Positions 63,495 to 64,000 of a DNA stretch of 64,000 nucleotides are shown here, piece after piece. The DNA comes from Streptomyces sp. NWU339. GTDB lineage: Bacteria > Actinomycetota > Actinomycetes > Streptomycetales > Streptomycetaceae. The position numbers were made by a program, and so were the translations under genes. Where the stretch lies: assembly GCF_003143855.1 (NCBI RefSeq), contig NZ_QFRK01000028.1, forward strand, positions 44 to 64,043. Reading direction: 5' to 3'. Positions within the stretch are counted from its first letter, which is position 1. Each line of letters starts with the position of its first letter. The notes under the pieces are model-generated. The model saw only the letters and a program-made list of their open reading frames with translations. It did not search any database and was not told where the DNA came from.

Positions 63495-64000
63495 GGACCC
63501 ACGATACGGGCCCGGTCGGACACCGCGGTGAGCCGCATCCTGGACTGCCGGTGCGGCAGTTCCTCCCAGTCCTCCATGAACCGTGCCGACAGACCGTGCT
63601 CGGCGGCCAGTCCGGCGAGCGTCTCGGTCCGGTAGTAGAAGTCCTCGTGCAGTACGTGGTGCTCCTCGCCCTCCGTGCGGTCGAACGTGAAGTCGAAGAA
63701 CCCGCCCGGGGCGAGCACCCGGCCGACGTGCGCGAAGCACTCCTCGATGACGTGCCGGGGCGAGTGGGAGAAGACGCTGTGCGCGTGCACGACGTCGAAG
63801 TGCCCGGCGGGCAGAAAGGCGAAGGTCAGATCGTCGGCGAGGGCCAGATGGGGCAGCTTCGCCTGGAGCCCCTCGCGCACCACGGTGTCCTGGGCGGCCA
63901 GCAGGATGTGCGGCGAGATGTCGATGCCGTAGTAGTGACCGGTTTCGAGGTGGTCGATGAAAAGACGCCCGGCGCGCAGGTTGCCGCAGCCGATCTCCAG
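63491..64000 (-). CDS. SAM-dependent methyltransferase, 5' end outside window
   Basis: These are the last 169 codons of a class I methyltransferase. Motif I is at the right window edge (LEIGCGNLRAGRLFIDHLET), with the SAM acid in YYGIDISPHILLAAQ. Motif IV is FDVVHAHSVFSHSP and the post-motif RVLAPGGFFDFTFDR. Domain order and sequence suggest a small-molecule methyltransferase with unknown substrate. Its stop overlaps the LOG-family start (GTGA), so the two are translated together. The start codon lies beyond position 64000. Confidence 0.88.
   Translation of the reverse strand: MEIGCGNLRAGRLFIDHLETGHYYGIDISPHILLAAQDTVVREGLQAKLPHLALADDLTFAFLPAGHFDVVHAHSVFSHSPRHVIEECFAHVGRVLAPGGFFDFTFDRTEGEEHHVLHEDFYYRTETLAGLAAEHGLSARFMEDWEELPHRQSRMRLTAVSDRARIVGP

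Overview
The window is 64 kb of very GC-rich DNA (strong G/C bias at third codon positions, many GTG starts and long perfect GC hairpins between genes). It carries gene types typical of Streptomyces: conservons, the NdgR regulator next to leuC, an AccB/AccE carboxylase pair and LAL-type LuxR regulators. From memory, the gene order resembles the Streptomyces coelicolor chromosome core around SCO5490-SCO5553, but I could not check this. It is core chromosome: I see no prophage, plasmid, CRISPR array, rRNA or complete insertion sequence.

Left part (1-6.4 kb): the 5' two thirds of leuC (minus) diverges from ndgR (plus). Five tRNA genes follow (three Glu, two Gln, all minus), then a HAD phosphatase, glutamyl-tRNA synthetase gltX, a fumarylacetoacetate-hydrolase-like gene and a small unknown gene. 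At 6.9-17.5 kb two complete conservons lie in tandem (cvnABCD twice). Each encodes a membrane histidine-kinase-like protein, a roadblock protein, a DUF742 protein and a Ras-like GTPase.

Middle part (17.6-37.1 kb): accE/accB, a YceI protein, a secreted or membrane glycine-rich protein, then mostly branched-chain amino acid and proline metabolism on the minus strand: cimA, ilvE, leuB, pruA/putA with a divergent PucR-type regulator, serA, ilvC, ilvN and ilvB. Two of these genes (ilvB, cimA) are preceded by a short leader peptide with Ile/Leu/Val codons and an intrinsic terminator, which is the layout of transcription attenuation. With leuC, the window holds nearly the whole citramalate route from pyruvate to isoleucine; only leuD and ilvD are not seen.

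Right part (37-64 kb): a GGDEF-EAL protein whose reading frame is broken by a 56-bp palindromic insertion, a 2-hydroxyacid dehydrogenase, an aldo/keto reductase, a sugar-dehydrogenase-like lipoprotein, a 200-bp MITE-like element, a large LuxR regulator with two small partners, a GNAT enzyme with an MMPL transporter, a methyltransferase, the gatCA-x-gatB amidotransferase operon, an intact GGDEF-EAL protein (likely RmdB), ligA, a MetE-like protein, an SDR, a LOG-family protein and a partial methyltransferase. GltX, the tRNA-Glu/tRNA-Gln cluster and GatCAB together form the indirect route to Gln-tRNA.

The most unusual signals are: a MITE-like element whose two inverted repeats supply the stop codons of both convergent neighbours; dispersed palindromic repeats inside reading frames, one causing a frameshift; near-identical DNA in the two cvnD genes suggesting gene conversion; an Ile-Ile leader in front of cimA; and a 61-codon gene with a duplicated ANPRRT motif.
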